Below, piece by piece: positions 45,601-55,100 of a stretch of 64,000 nucleotides of DNA. The stretch covers positions 1-64,000 of the forward strand of contig JAEUIC010000010.1 of the NCBI GenBank assembly GCA_016795285.1. The letters are read 5' to 3'. The notes below the pieces were generated by a model. The model did not search any database, was not told where the DNA came from, and saw only the letters and a program-made list of their open reading frames with translations. A program made the position numbers and the translations under genes. This DNA is from Planctomycetota bacterium (GTDB lineage: Bacteria > Planctomycetota > B15-G4 > SIAN01). Numbering within the stretch: the stretch's first letter is position 1; each line of letters begins with the position of its first letter.

Positions 45601-46742
45601 GCGTTGCCGAGGTCGCGCGCGAAGTCGCCGGCGGTCGCGTAGCGGCGCGCCGGATCGGGATCCATCGCGGCGAGGCAGACCGTCTCCGCCTCCCATGCGA
45701 GGCCGCGGTGGCGCTCGCGCGGCGGCGGCGGCCGGCCCGCTTCGATCGAGCGCGCCAGCGCCTCGACGCTCTTCCCGACGTGCGGCAGCGCCAGCGTGAG
45801 CAGCTCGTAGAGCGTGACGCCGAGCGAGTAGACGTCGCTGCGCGCGTCGATGGCCGCCCCGTCGCCGCGCAGCTGCTCGGGCGCGGCGTAGGAGAGCGAA
45901 CCGAGCCAGCTCTGCGACCTTGTCAGCCGCTCCGAGTCGTCGCCGACCGCGAGCCCGAAGTCGAGCAGCAGCACGCGGCCGGTCGGCGTCAGCATCACGT
46001 TCGACGGCTTCACGTCGCGATGGAGCACCCCGCGCCGATGGGCGTGGTCGAGCGCGTCGGCCACGGCGCGCGCGATGCGCAGGCAGCAGTCCGACCAGCT
46101 CCCCTCGTAGAGCCAGCTCGCGTCGCCGTCGGTCTCGTCGCGCGGCGCGTGCGGCGCGACGGCGTGGGCGCGCTCGGCGACCACCGCGGCGAGGTCGGCG
46201 CCGACGAGCGTCGCCGGATCGCGTCCGCGCAGCGCCGCGAGCGCCTCGGCCAGCGTCGCGCCGGCGACGTGCTCCATCGCGTACCACGGCAGGCCGTTCT
46301 CCTCGCCGACCGCGTGGATCGTGATGATCCCGGGATGGTGGAGCCGCGCGATCGACTCGATCTCGCGCCGGAAGCGCTGCCGCGTGTGGCCGAAGTGGAG
46401 CAGCTCGGGACGGATCAGCTTGAGCGCGACGCGCCGCTGCAGCGAGAGCTGCTGCGCGAGGTGCACCACCCCCATGCCGCCCTCGCCGAGCTTCTCGAGC
46501 AGGCGGAAGTCGCCGAGCAGCGTCGGGATCTCGGGTCGCGGCGCCCCGCCGCCGAGCAGCCCGAGCGCCCGCAGCCGCTCGAAGCGGCGGCGCAGCGCGT
46601 CGGCGTGCGACGGATGCTCGGCCGCGAGGCGGTCGACGACCCGCTCGCCCTCCGCCTCGAACCGCTCGATGCAGATCGCCACCAGCTCGCGCAAGGCGGC
46701 GGTGCGGTCGCTGTCGGAGGAGGGGCGATCGGGCTCGGGCAC
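42630..46742 (-). CDS. Membrane Ser/Thr protein kinase with C-terminal WD40 propellers
   Basis: 1,370 aa starting at GTG 46742. The Hanks-type kinase domain (about 78-375) has the Gly-loop LGEGGMGVVHL, Lys108, Glu128, HRDVKPSN (Asp243), DFG (Asp261) and SYAAPEQL, so it should be active. Between HAPRD and SWSDCC a short insertion interrupts the helical lobe. A single membrane helix follows at about 408-428, then a helical segment and about a dozen WD40 repeats (about 455-1210; for example FRPDGALLATAGSKGLVRLW), likely outside the membrane as a two-propeller sensor. The last 150 residues are helical. The arrangement is typical of Planctomycetes. Targets unknown; TAGACT at 46775-46770 may be its promoter. 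Confidence 0.93.
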   Translation of the reverse strand: MPEPDRPSSDSDRTAALRELVAICIERFEAEGERVVDRLAAEHPSHADALRRRFERLRALGLLGGGAPRPEIPTLLGDFRLLEKLGEGGMGVVHLAQQLSLQRRVALKLIRPELLHFGHTRQRFRREIESIARLHHPGIITIHAVGEENGLPWYAMEHVAGATLAEALAALRGRDPATLVGADLAAVVAERAHAVAPHAPRDETDGDASWLYEGSWSDCCLRIARAVADALDHAHRRGVLHRDVKPSNVMLTPTGRVLLLDFGLAVGDDSERLTRSQSWLGSLSYAAPEQLRGDGAAIDARSDVYSLGVTLYELLTLALPHVGKSVEALARSIEAGRPPPPRERHRGLAWEAETVCLAAMDPDPARRYATAGDFARDLGNALQRRPIEARRPGLLLRARRLAQRHPARAAGLALAILVPLVAPLTWALAEQGKRRELKEAFDREEALHRQADVDRRRADGLRLAALATSLADSDPTLALLVAIEAAERTPGALARDALLAALATCHEEAALIDRESDCLDVAFRPDGALLATAGSKGLVRLWSVAERRIVATLSGHDDAVVAVAFSPDGACLATAGVDRVVRLWRVADGALQGRIEGFASALRGVAWLDAERVVAWANDPQLRLAAGRDGALERVVELAVEGAPALPLAVRLDRGRAQAAVATDRGAALLVDLAAGASAPPRVFAGHSGSLVAAELHPLQPLLLTAGKDGRALLHDVASGAAAGGARGAADAVAPRELQGGAVGLAAAQFSPDGTSLATLASDHRLRLYGLQSAAPRAEVVAAWRTAAALAWSPDSRLVAVGGTDESTRVVRAEDGAVLATFTVHERAVRAVRFSPDGRRLATAAFDAHLWRTPDPARRDAAEGHRDRVLWGTLVAGGERFVTVSTDAQAIAWDGERRRAVARYAHERGHPSRCAESPDGALLATAGSDGTVRLFALRSGVQLARCTPGGVVRIIEFAPDGKHVVVDDPTCVPRLVDWKSGAVVARPRKGVKGHDGAIMDFAFDPSGTRLLTVARDHAPIVWSFPALERQLLLGGAGEAPDQERGHTEHLQCGAWSHDGRWIATGGLDTTVRLWDAADGRLRATLAAHDFEITSLAFAPDDSLLATTGQDGVAKLWNVATGERWSTLSGFDEIVWSAAFVEQGRALAVAAADGVVRRFPVDPLAEALRKKPRDFTAAERQACELDGAADSIAATALVASVAARHVRASEVVAALAADRTLTDGVRAAALKLAAELTDSPQELSRRAWWVFRGANARPDPVALERVELAVALAPDATDHVRSLAVAKLRNGDPAGARALLERKDVLDARGDLLEALTSRAFLALTLWQLDLRPAARERLAEALALRARIEGRSSLDWADYFLKEPLATVKE

Positions 46743-46780
46743 GCGCGGCGGCTCCGGGGGGGCCGCGCGAGTCTAGGCGC

Positions 46781-47932
46781 TCAACCCGAAGTCGACCGGT
46801 CGCGGTGGATCGGGACCGGCCGACCGGGACGGAATTGCGCAGCGTCGAGCAGCGTCGCGGTGGCGGCGAGCGGCGCGAAGAGCTGCGCGAGCGCCCGATC
46901 GGCGGCGGCGCGGAGCCGCTCCGGCGCGAGGTGGACCCGCGCGTTCACGATCAGGCGGCCGCGGCTCGCCCGCAGCGGACCGGGCCGCGAGACGCGCACC
47001 GCGCTGCCGCCGCCGACGTGGTTGGCGATGACCGTCGCGCCGTCCGCCTCGAAGAGGATCTTCGCGTGCGCCACTTCGCCCTCTTCGCCGCGACACAGCG
47101 TCGCGAGCTCCCGCGCGAGCGCCGCCACCGCGTCGCGCACCAGCGCCTCGGCATCGAAGGGGCGCGGCGCCGCGACCGCGAAGGCGAGGTTCAGCCAGCC
47201 GAGCTCCGCCTCCGCCTCGGCGTAGAGGTCGTAGTCGACCGCCGCGATGTTCGCGCCGGCCGGCGTCGCCTCCGAGAGCAGCGCGCGCCAATCCGCGAAC
47301 CCCTCGCCGGTGAGGCCCGAGAGCGGCAGCACGCGCGCCTTCGGGAACTCGCGGGCGAGCGCGGCCTGCAGCTCGTCGCGCTCCGCGGGCGCGAGCAGGT
47401 CGACCTTGTTGAGGCCGATCAGGTCGGCCTCCTCGAGCTGCTTCAGGAAGAGGTAGGCGACCTTCGCCGAGAAGCCGCCGAAGCCGCGCTGCAGCACCAG
47501 CTGGCGCGCGCGCGTCGGATCGACCAGCACCGAGTAGGGCGCGAGCGTGTAGTGCTGGCCGTAGAGGCGCTCGAGCGGCTTCACGACCGTCGCGGCGAGG
47601 TCGGTGCAGCTGCCGACCGGCTCGCCGATCAGCACGTCGGGCCGCTCCTCGACGCGCAGCTTCTCGGCGAGGCGCGCGAGGTCGTCGAACTTGCAGCAGA
47701 AGCAGGCGCCCGCCACCTCCTCGACGCGGAAGCCGCCGGCGCGCGCGGCGCCGGTGTCGACGAGGTTCGCCGCCTGGTCGTTGGTGATCAGCCCGACCCG
47801 CAGCCCGTCGGCCTGGAACTGCGCGGCGAGGCGCAGCAGCGCGGTCGTCTTGCCGGCGCCGAGGAAGCCGCCCACCACGTGGAAGCGGACGCGCTTCGCG
47901 CCACTCGCTGCACCGCTCGCAGCTCCGTCCAT
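46781..47932 (-). CDS. COG0523 (CobW/ZNG1-like) metal-chaperone GTPase
   Basis: 383 aa. Walker A FLGAGKTT (about 23-30), the metal-binding CxCC motif Cys77-Phe-Cys79-Cys80 (GACFCCKFDDL), Walker B region LIGEPVGSCTDL and guanine-specificity NKVD. The C-terminal domain differs from the standard CobW_C but has Cys and His residues (LCRGEEGEVAHAKIL). These GTPases load or deliver metals such as zinc or cobalt. Its ATG shares one base with the stop of the ArsM-like methyltransferase gene (TGATG), so the two are coupled and the client or substrate is probably shared. Confidence 0.88.
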   Translation of the reverse strand: MDGAASGAASGAKRVRFHVVGGFLGAGKTTALLRLAAQFQADGLRVGLITNDQAANLVDTGAARAGGFRVEEVAGACFCCKFDDLARLAEKLRVEERPDVLIGEPVGSCTDLAATVVKPLERLYGQHYTLAPYSVLVDPTRARQLVLQRGFGGFSAKVAYLFLKQLEEADLIGLNKVDLLAPAERDELQAALAREFPKARVLPLSGLTGEGFADWRALLSEATPAGANIAAVDYDLYAEAEAELGWLNLAFAVAAPRPFDAEALVRDAVAALARELATLCRGEEGEVAHAKILFEADGATVIANHVGGGSAVRVSRPGPLRASRGRLIVNARVHLAPERLRAAADRALAQLFAPLAATATLLDAAQFRPGRPVPIHRDRSTSG

Positions 47933-48924
47933 CAGCAGCACCCCGGGCCGCGCGCGTGGAAGGTCGGCGGCGTGACGCGGAAGTCGGCGCGCGCGGCGAG
48001 CTCGGCGGCGACGCGATCGGAGACTTGCATCGGCATCCCGGACGGGAAGGGGAACTTGTCGTCGCGGTAGTACGTGCCGGCGCCGACGTGGATGGCGCAG
48101 CGCCCCGTGTAGACGTCGGGCGCCGCCTCGTGGCGCGGCCCCTTGAGAGCCAGCAGGTCGAGGCTCTCGAGCAGCAGCTCCTCGCGCAGCGCGGGGAACT
48201 CGGTCGGCGTCAGCAGCCGGTAGGGCCGCCGCGCGCGCACCACGAGCTGCTGGAAGCCGGCCGCGTGGATCGCGGCGACGTACGCCTCGTAGCTGACGCA
48301 CCCCGACACGCAGCGCGCCCGCAGCGTGTGGTCGTCGCGCAGCGCCTGCGGGATCGGCCGGGTCGCGATCGGGTCGCTGGTCGAGAAGCGGCCGCCGACG
48401 CGCAGCACGCGCGCCACCTCGCGCAGCGCCTGCGCGAGGTCCCCGTCGACGAAGACGTTGAAGAGGCAGTTCTGCGCCACCACGTCGACCGCGCCGTCGG
48501 CGACCGGCAGCGCCTCGGCCGAGCCCTCGACGATCTCGACGAAGTCGCTCCTGAACCACGGGTTCAGCCGCTCCGCCTCGCGCAGGTTGGCGCGCGCCGC
48601 GTCGCGCATCTCGGCGACCGGATCGACCGCGATCACGCCGCCCTTGCGGCGCCGGAAGTAGGCGAACTGCAGCGCCTCGAGCCCGCCGCCGACGCCGACG
48701 TAGAGGATCGGCCGCGCGCCGGCGAGGTCGTCGGGACTCACCGTCGAGCCGCAGCCGTAGTTCATCTCGAGCATGCGCGGCGGGAAGACGAGGTCGGGCA
48801 GCGTCCACGTCCCGCCGTCGACGCAGCAGAGCGAGGCGTCGGGGGCGAGCGCGGCCTGCGCGTAGACATCGAGCACGGCGGCGCGGCGGGCGTCGCCCTG
48901 CGCGGCGGACGGATCAGCGCTCAT
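47932..48924 (-). CDS. ArsM-like SAM-dependent methyltransferase
   Basis: 330 aa. The class I SAM-binding motif is ILYVGVGGGLEAL, with an acidic residue at the end of the next strand (VIAVDPVAEM). The N-terminus (SLCCVDGGTW, Cys33-Cys34; MNYGCGSTV, Cys58), the middle (RCVSGCVSYEAY) and the end (GPGCC) contain Cys at places comparable to arsenite methyltransferases, including those linked to arsenosugar synthesis. The C-terminal part (TYYRDDKFPFPSGMPMQV) also follows that family. The metal substrate cannot be proved; a UbiE-like function is less likely given the Cys pairs. Coupled to a COG0523 GTPase. Confidence 0.75.
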   Translation of the reverse strand: MSADPSAAQGDARRAAVLDVYAQAALAPDASLCCVDGGTWTLPDLVFPPRMLEMNYGCGSTVSPDDLAGARPILYVGVGGGLEALQFAYFRRRKGGVIAVDPVAEMRDAARANLREAERLNPWFRSDFVEIVEGSAEALPVADGAVDVVAQNCLFNVFVDGDLAQALREVARVLRVGGRFSTSDPIATRPIPQALRDDHTLRARCVSGCVSYEAYVAAIHAAGFQQLVVRARRPYRLLTPTEFPALREELLLESLDLLALKGPRHEAAPDVYTGRCAIHVGAGTYYRDDKFPFPSGMPMQVSDRVAAELAARADFRVTPPTFHARGPGCC

Positions 48925-48980
48925 CGCGGCGAGGACTCCGGGGAAGAGGGGCGCGACGATCCGGCCGGGCGCCGGCGAAG

Positions 48981-51900
48981 TCAATGCTGTGCCGCCCCCG
49001 CCGGTTTCGCCGCCGGCGGCTTCGCCTGCTCGGCCTGCGCCGCCATCTCCGCGGCGAGCCGCTCCTGGCTCGCGCGCGTGCGTCCCTCGTCGGCGAGTTC
49101 GGCGAGGCGCGTACGCGCCTTCGCGGCGAGCTCCGGGCGCCCCGCCGCCATCGCCAGCTTCTCGAGCTCGCGCCACGCCGAATAGAACCACGGGTCGCGC
49201 GCCACCACCGCCTCGAGCTCGGCGATCGCCGCCGGCAGCCGGTTCAACGCCGCGAGGCAGCGCGCCCGGTCGACGCGCGGCATCTGGCGCCACGGCTCGA
49301 GCGCGGCGGCGTGGCGGTCCATCAGCGCCAGCACCGCATCGACCTGCTGCGCCGGCAAGCGGCGGATCGCCTCGAACTTGAGCGACTCGGCATGGTCGGG
49401 GTCGAGCCGCGCGGTGCGCCCCATGAGGCCGAGCACCTCGGCGTCGTCGCCCGCCTTCTCCTGCAGCTGCATCGAGAAGTTGAACATCAGGGTGCCGACC
49501 AGCGCGTGGCGCAGCGCGCGATCGTCGGGGAAGCGGGCGAGCAGCGCTTCGCACTCGGCGAGGCCGCGCGAGGTGAGCAGCGCGGCGGCGCGCGCCGTGT
49601 CGGCGAGGCGCACGACGAGCTCGCGATTGGCGTCGGCGCGCCGCGCGAGCTGGCTCCGCAGCGCGGCCGGCAGCGCCGCGCCGCCGTCGGCGAAGAGCGC
49701 GAAGGGCGGCTCGGAGAGGTTGGCGATCAGGTTGGTGCCGACCGATTCGCTCGCGCCGATCAGCCCCTCCTCGGCGGCGTACTCGAGGCTCGGCCGCGCG
49801 TCGGTGGTGAGCGGGCCCTCGCCGACGAAGCGGCGCAGCGTCTCGGGACCGGCCACGAAGTGGCGCAGCAGCTCGACCGCATCGAAGGGCCGGCCGCCGC
49901 TGCTCGGGTCGGGGACCTGCGCCGCCGTGAGGCGCCGCTCGAGCGCCGCGAAGTCGAGCGCGTACGGGGCCATCGAGCCGACCAGGCAGATGTCGGGCTG
50001 CGCGAACGAGGAGAACCAGAGCGACGCGTGCGGGAAGACGTGGAGGAAGGTGCGCACGATGGTGCGCAGCGTCTCCGTCTGCATGCCGTAGCCCTGCACC
50101 CACTGCACGCAGAGGCCGTCCTGCGGATCGAGGCAGCCGTGCACGTCCTCGAACGACTCGCGCGTGAAGAGGTGGGCGACGCCGGGGATCCAGACGTTGC
50201 TCGGCTCGGAGATGACGAGGTCGTACTGCTCGCCGCCGTAGCGGAGCACGGTGCGGCCGTCCGCTTCGAGCATGCGGAAGCGCGGGTCCAGGTCGCAGCG
50301 GCGGTTCACCGGCGCGAAGAGCCCCATCACGTCGACCACTTCGGGGCTGATCTCGGCGCAGTCGACCCGCAGGACCGGATGGCGCAGCACCTCGGCCGGC
50401 GTCTGTCCCGTGCCGAGCCCGATGACGAACGCCCGCTTCGGATCGGGATGGAGCGCGGCCGGCAGCGCGCCGAGCAGCGCCTGCGTCGCCTGATCGTCGA
50501 CGTCGGTCGAGCCGGTCGTCTTGCCGTCGAGCTGCAGGAAGAGGTCCTCGCCGACCTGCACGACCGTCACCGACGTCTCGAAGGCCGAGCGGTGGTAGCG
50601 GACCACCTCCTTGCTCTGGCGCGGCGCACCGGCGGCGTAGCCCGGGATGTAGGCGGCGGTGTGCAGCACCTTCTGCGGCCACCCCGGCAGCAGGAACCAG
50701 GCCGCGAACGCCGCGACCACGCCGGCCCCCGCGGTGATCACGCGCGCGCCGCGGCCGATCGGCAGCGCCACCAGCGCCGGCAGCGGCGTCACCAGCGCGA
50801 CGGCCAGCACCAGCAGCAGCGCGCGATCGAGGCGGAAGCTCGGCAGCACGCCCCACGCGACCACGCCGAGGCCGACGATGTTGCCGAGCGTGAGCGCGGC
50901 GTAGAGGCGGCTCGCGCGGCGCGCATCGCCGGTCGGCGCAGCGGCGACCGCGGCCGAGTAGGAGGCGCCGAACGCGGCGGTGATCGGCAGCAGGACGACG
51001 GTGGCGATCCAGGCGCGCAGCTGCAGCTGATCGGCGAGCGAGTACTCGACGCCGCCGCTGCGCCGCCCCGCGACGAGGCCGGTCAGCGCCTCGACGCGCA
51101 TCAGCACGAAGAGGCCCCAGAGCCCGACGATCCACCAGCAGGCGAGGTAGAGGCGGCTCGCCACGGCCGGGCCGCGCTCGACCACGCGCTTCGCCAGCAG
51201 CGAGCCCAAGCCGAGCCCGCCGACGTAGACCGCCAGCACGACGGTGAAGGCGCGCGCCGTGGGCCCGAGCAGCAGTCCGAGCACGCGGAAGAGGACCGCC
51301 TGCAGCCCGAGCGAGACCATGCCGCCGACGAAGATCGAGAGCAGCATCGGCCACTCGCTCGGCGCCACGGCGGGCGGCGGCGCGAGCGAGCCCGCGGGCG
51401 CCGCGCCGGCCGCCGCAGTCGCAGGCGCGCGGCGCGTCGATCCGCTCGGCAGCGCGCGCGGCGCCGGCAGCCGCATCAGCAGCAGCAGCGCGACCACGTC
51501 GGCCGCCACCGCGATCAGCGCGCCCTGCGTGACGCCGAAGCGCGGCACCAACACGAAGCCGCCGAGCAGCGTGCCGAGCGTCGCGCCCACCGTGTTCACG
51601 CCGTAGGCGAGCGCCGCGTTGCCGCGTCCGCCTTGGCTCGCCTCGAACGCCGCGATGGCGAGCGGGAACGAGTAGCCCATCAAGATCGTCGCCGGGATCA
51701 TCAGCCCCGCGCCGGCGAGCCCGCGCAGCACCGAGCCGGCCGCGCTGCCGAGCAGGTCGCCCTGCGAGAAGAGGGCGAAGAGCGGATCGGCGGCCGGCAT
51801 GCCGATCACCGCCAGCAGCGAGAGGAGCGCCGCCGCGAGTTCGGCGCGGAAGAAGGCGGCGCGCGGGTCGGCGACGCGCGCGAGGCGCGGCACCGCGAGC

Positions 51901-52085
51901 GCCGACCCGACGAAGAGGCCGGCCATGTAGATGCCGACCGTGGTGATCTGCGAGAGGGCGGTGCCGCCGACCCACGGGATCATCGCCCGCGACCAGAGCA
52001 CCTCGAGGGCGAGCGCGGCGAGCCCGGTCATGGTCAACGCCGCCAGCAGCGGCCAATCTCGTTTCACGGGCGCGCGCGCCTCCAT
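48981..52085 (-). CDS. Integral membrane spermidine synthase-like protein with C-terminal helical repeats
   Basis: 1,034 aa. The N-terminal 510 residues form about 14 membrane helices similar to the MFS-like half of membrane-bound spermidine synthase homologues (ALALEVLWSRAMIPWVGG). A soluble SpeE-like Rossmann domain (about 540-760) has FVIGLGTGQTPAEV, DCAEISPEVV and DLVISEPSNVWIPG. The rest is helical, TPR-like. The SpeE Asp for decarboxy-SAM/putrescine appears as part of ISEPSN, so aminopropyl transfer is uncertain and a different methyl- or aminopropyl-transfer to a membrane substrate is possible. TAGAGT at 52115-52110 may be the promoter. Confidence 0.85.
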   Translation of the reverse strand: MEARAPVKRDWPLLAALTMTGLAALALEVLWSRAMIPWVGGTALSQITTVGIYMAGLFVGSALAVPRLARVADPRAAFFRAELAAALLSLLAVIGMPAADPLFALFSQGDLLGSAAGSVLRGLAGAGLMIPATILMGYSFPLAIAAFEASQGGRGNAALAYGVNTVGATLGTLLGGFVLVPRFGVTQGALIAVAADVVALLLLMRLPAPRALPSGSTRRAPATAAAGAAPAGSLAPPPAVAPSEWPMLLSIFVGGMVSLGLQAVLFRVLGLLLGPTARAFTVVLAVYVGGLGLGSLLAKRVVERGPAVASRLYLACWWIVGLWGLFVLMRVEALTGLVAGRRSGGVEYSLADQLQLRAWIATVVLLPITAAFGASYSAAVAAAPTGDARRASRLYAALTLGNIVGLGVVAWGVLPSFRLDRALLLVLAVALVTPLPALVALPIGRGARVITAGAGVVAAFAAWFLLPGWPQKVLHTAAYIPGYAAGAPRQSKEVVRYHRSAFETSVTVVQVGEDLFLQLDGKTTGSTDVDDQATQALLGALPAALHPDPKRAFVIGLGTGQTPAEVLRHPVLRVDCAEISPEVVDVMGLFAPVNRRCDLDPRFRMLEADGRTVLRYGGEQYDLVISEPSNVWIPGVAHLFTRESFEDVHGCLDPQDGLCVQWVQGYGMQTETLRTIVRTFLHVFPHASLWFSSFAQPDICLVGSMAPYALDFAALERRLTAAQVPDPSSGGRPFDAVELLRHFVAGPETLRRFVGEGPLTTDARPSLEYAAEEGLIGASESVGTNLIANLSEPPFALFADGGAALPAALRSQLARRADANRELVVRLADTARAAALLTSRGLAECEALLARFPDDRALRHALVGTLMFNFSMQLQEKAGDDAEVLGLMGRTARLDPDHAESLKFEAIRRLPAQQVDAVLALMDRHAAALEPWRQMPRVDRARCLAALNRLPAAIAELEAVVARDPWFYSAWRELEKLAMAAGRPELAAKARTRLAELADEGRTRASQERLAAEMAAQAEQAKPPAAKPAGAAQH

Positions 52086-52190
52086 CGGGGCAGGGACGAA
52101 CGGCGCAGGACTCTAGCCCACGATCGCGGCCGGACTCGCGCGGCGCGGCAGGCTGGTGACGAAGCGAAGGAAATGCGCTAACTCGGGCCC

Positions 52191-55100
52191 ATGCTCCACC
52201 TGCTGCTCGCCCTGCTGTTGGTCGCTCGCCAGGAGACGGCGCCGGTCGCGCCGGCGCCCGCCGAGCCCGCCCCGCTCGCCGCGGGCGAGGTGACGGCGCT
52301 GCTCGCGGAACTCGAGGCGGCGCGCCGGAGCCTCGCCTTCGCGCCGGCGCAGGAGCGCCTCGCCGCGCTGGTCGCCCGCATCCGCGACGAAGCGCTCGCG
52401 CGCGAGGTGGCGACGCAAGCTGCCGACTTCCTCGGCGAGGCGAGCCTCTTCGCGCAGCTCGTCGCGCGCATCGAGGACGCCGCGCGCCACGGCCAGCCGC
52501 TGCCGTGGCCCGATGGCGACCTGGTCGTCAGCGCCGCCGACCTCGAGGGCGCCACGCTCACCCGCGAAGGGGTGGTGGCGAAGAAGGCGTGGGCGAGCTT
52601 CCCGGCGCCGCTCACCTTCGCCTTCCTCGTCACGCTGCCGCTCGCGCCCGCCGAGCGGGTCGAGCTGGCGCGCTTCGCCTTCTGGCGCGGGCTCGACGCC
52701 GCCGCGACCGAGCAGCTGCACGCCGCGTGGAGCGCCGACCCGACGCTGAAGGAGCGCATCGACCCGCTGCTCGCCCAGCAGCGCGGCGAGGCGCTCCCCC
52801 ACGGCGGCTACGAGTGGCATCGCGGCCGCTTCCTGCCGGCCGCCGAGGTGAACCGCCGCCGCGGCCTCGAGGCGCTCGCGCAGCGGCTCGAGCTGGCGCT
52901 CGGCAGCGAAGCGCCTCTGCTGCTCTCCGAGGTGGTCGACACGCCGGCTGGCGCGCTCGACGCGTTGGCGCCGCGCCTGGTCGCCGCGACCGACCGCATC
53001 GTGGTCGAGCTCGCGCAGCTCCACGAGGGGCCGCGCGACTGGATCCAGTCCTACCGCATCAGCGCCAGCTTGCGCCGCCAGCGGCTCGCGCAGCTCGAGG
53101 CGTGGCAGCCGGTGGCGAGCGCGGCGCTGGCGCTGATCGCCACCTACGACAAGCCGCAGCAGCCGCAGGTCGACGAGTTCAGGAAGCAGCTGGCCGAGAA
53201 GGCGAAGCTCTACGCATCGTTGCGCAAGAGCGACGAGCTCGCCTTCGCCCGCCTCGATCCGCGCGCGGCCGAGACGCTGCTCTACCGCCTCGAGCGGCTC
53301 GAGCCGGCGCTCGCCGCGCTGCTCGACTACCGGCGCGCCTTCCACGGCGAGGTGGCCGATCCCTTCCCGGCGCTCTCGCCGCAGGGGGCGAAGGTGCATG
53401 TGCTGCCGGGCCGCACCGGCGCGGGACTCGAGGAGGTGCTCTACGCGTTGGTGCTCTGGAAGTCGGGGCGCCTCGTGCCGTTCCTGCAGCGCGCCGAGGA
53501 GCTGCTGCGCGCCGAACTCTCGCCGTGGGAGCGCGCGGTGCTGCGCGACCACTTCTGGGACGCGCTCGACCGCTGGAACGCGACCGCGCTCACCAGCGCC
53601 GATCCCGACGAGCACTCGAACTACGTCGCGACCAATGAGTACCGGCGCACGCTGCTGCTCGCGCCGTTCGAGCTCGACGAGCGGCTCGTGGTGGCGGCGC
53701 GCGGCCACTCGCAGGAGATGAAGGACCTCGGCTACTTCGGCCACGACTCGCCGACCGAGAAGCTGCGCACGCCCTCCGATCGGGCGCGGGTGGCCGGCTA
53801 TGGCGGCGGCGTCGGCGAGAACTGCTACGCGGGCGGCGGCGGCGGGCGCGGCGCGTTCGAGGGGTGGTACCACAGCCCCGGCCACCACCGCGGCATGGTC
53901 TCGGGCGGACCGCACCTCGGCGTCGGCACCGACACCACCCACGCGCTCTGGACGCAGAACTTCGGCGGCAGCGACTTCGGCTGGCGGCGCACCTTCCCGA
54001 CGCTCTCGCTCGACGAGCAGGCGGCGGTCGACGCGGCCATCGGGAAGCTCGCGCGCACCAAGCACGACACCTGCCGCGACGAGCTCGAGGCGCTGCTCGC
54101 GCTCGGCGGCAAGGCGCTGCCGGCGATGAGCCGAGCGCTGACCGCAGCGCGCAGCGACCCCGCCGCCGAGAAGCGCGGCTTCGCGACGCGCCTCGCGCGC
54201 GCCGTCGCCGTCGCTTCGGTCGCCGAGTCGATCGCGCAGGGGAGCGACCTCGCGCTCGACACGTTGCTGGCGCTGCTCGACGACAGCTCGGGAGTCGTGC
54301 GCGGCGAGGCGAACCTCGCGCTGCAGCACGTCTCGGCGCAGAGCTTCGGCTTCGGCGCGACGCTCGATCCGCCGGCGCGCGCGGCGGCGGTGAAGCGGTG
54401 GCGCGACTGGTGGAAGGGAGCGCGCGACGCCTTCACGCCGCGCCTCGAGACGAAGCCCGAGGAGGTCGCCGCGTTCGATGCCGCCTCGCCGCTCGCCGGC
54501 GGGAAGAAGCGGCAATCGCCCGACGCGCCGCTCAAGGTCTTCTCGCCCGAGGAGCGCTTCGCGCTGGCGCGCCGGCTCGGCGGCAGCCGGCAGACCGAGG
54601 CGGCGGTCGGCCAGGCGCTCGACTGGCTGGTGCGCCACCAGGGGGAGAACGGCAGCTTCGGCGCGCAAGGGTTCGCGGCGCGCTGCCGCGGCGAGGCGTG
54701 CGGCGGCACCGGCAGCTACGACTTCGACGTCGGCCTCACCGGGCTCTCGCTGCTGGCGCTGATCCACGGCGGCAGCACGATCGAGCTCGGCCCCCACCAG
54801 CAGGCGGTGAAGCGCGGGCTCGACTTCCTGGTGAGCCGCCTGCAGGACCACGGCAAGTTCACCACCACGAGCGGCTGGTACATGTACCAGCACGCGCTCG
54901 CCACGCAGGCGCTCGTCGAGGGCTACGGCACCAGCGGCGACCCGTTCCTGAAGCAGGCGGCGCAGAAGGCGGTCGACTTCCTGGTCTTCGCGCAGCACCC
55001 CGAACTCGGCGGCTGGCGCTACGAGGCGCGCAGCGACGCCGACACCTCGGTCACCGGCTGGGTCGTGCTGGCGCTGGTCGCCGCGCACGACGCGCGCTTG

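Noticed and set aside
42630..46742. Treating the WD40 kinase and the downstream-oriented metal GTPase as one operon
   Set aside because: The 38-bp gap contains a TAGACT promoter-like box at 46775-46770, so separate transcription is at least as likely.
52591..53600. N-terminal third of the CAP/HEAT/cyclase-fold protein as a separate gene
   Set aside because: The frame is continuous with no internal start or ribosome site before the CAP domain, so a single polypeptide is more likely.
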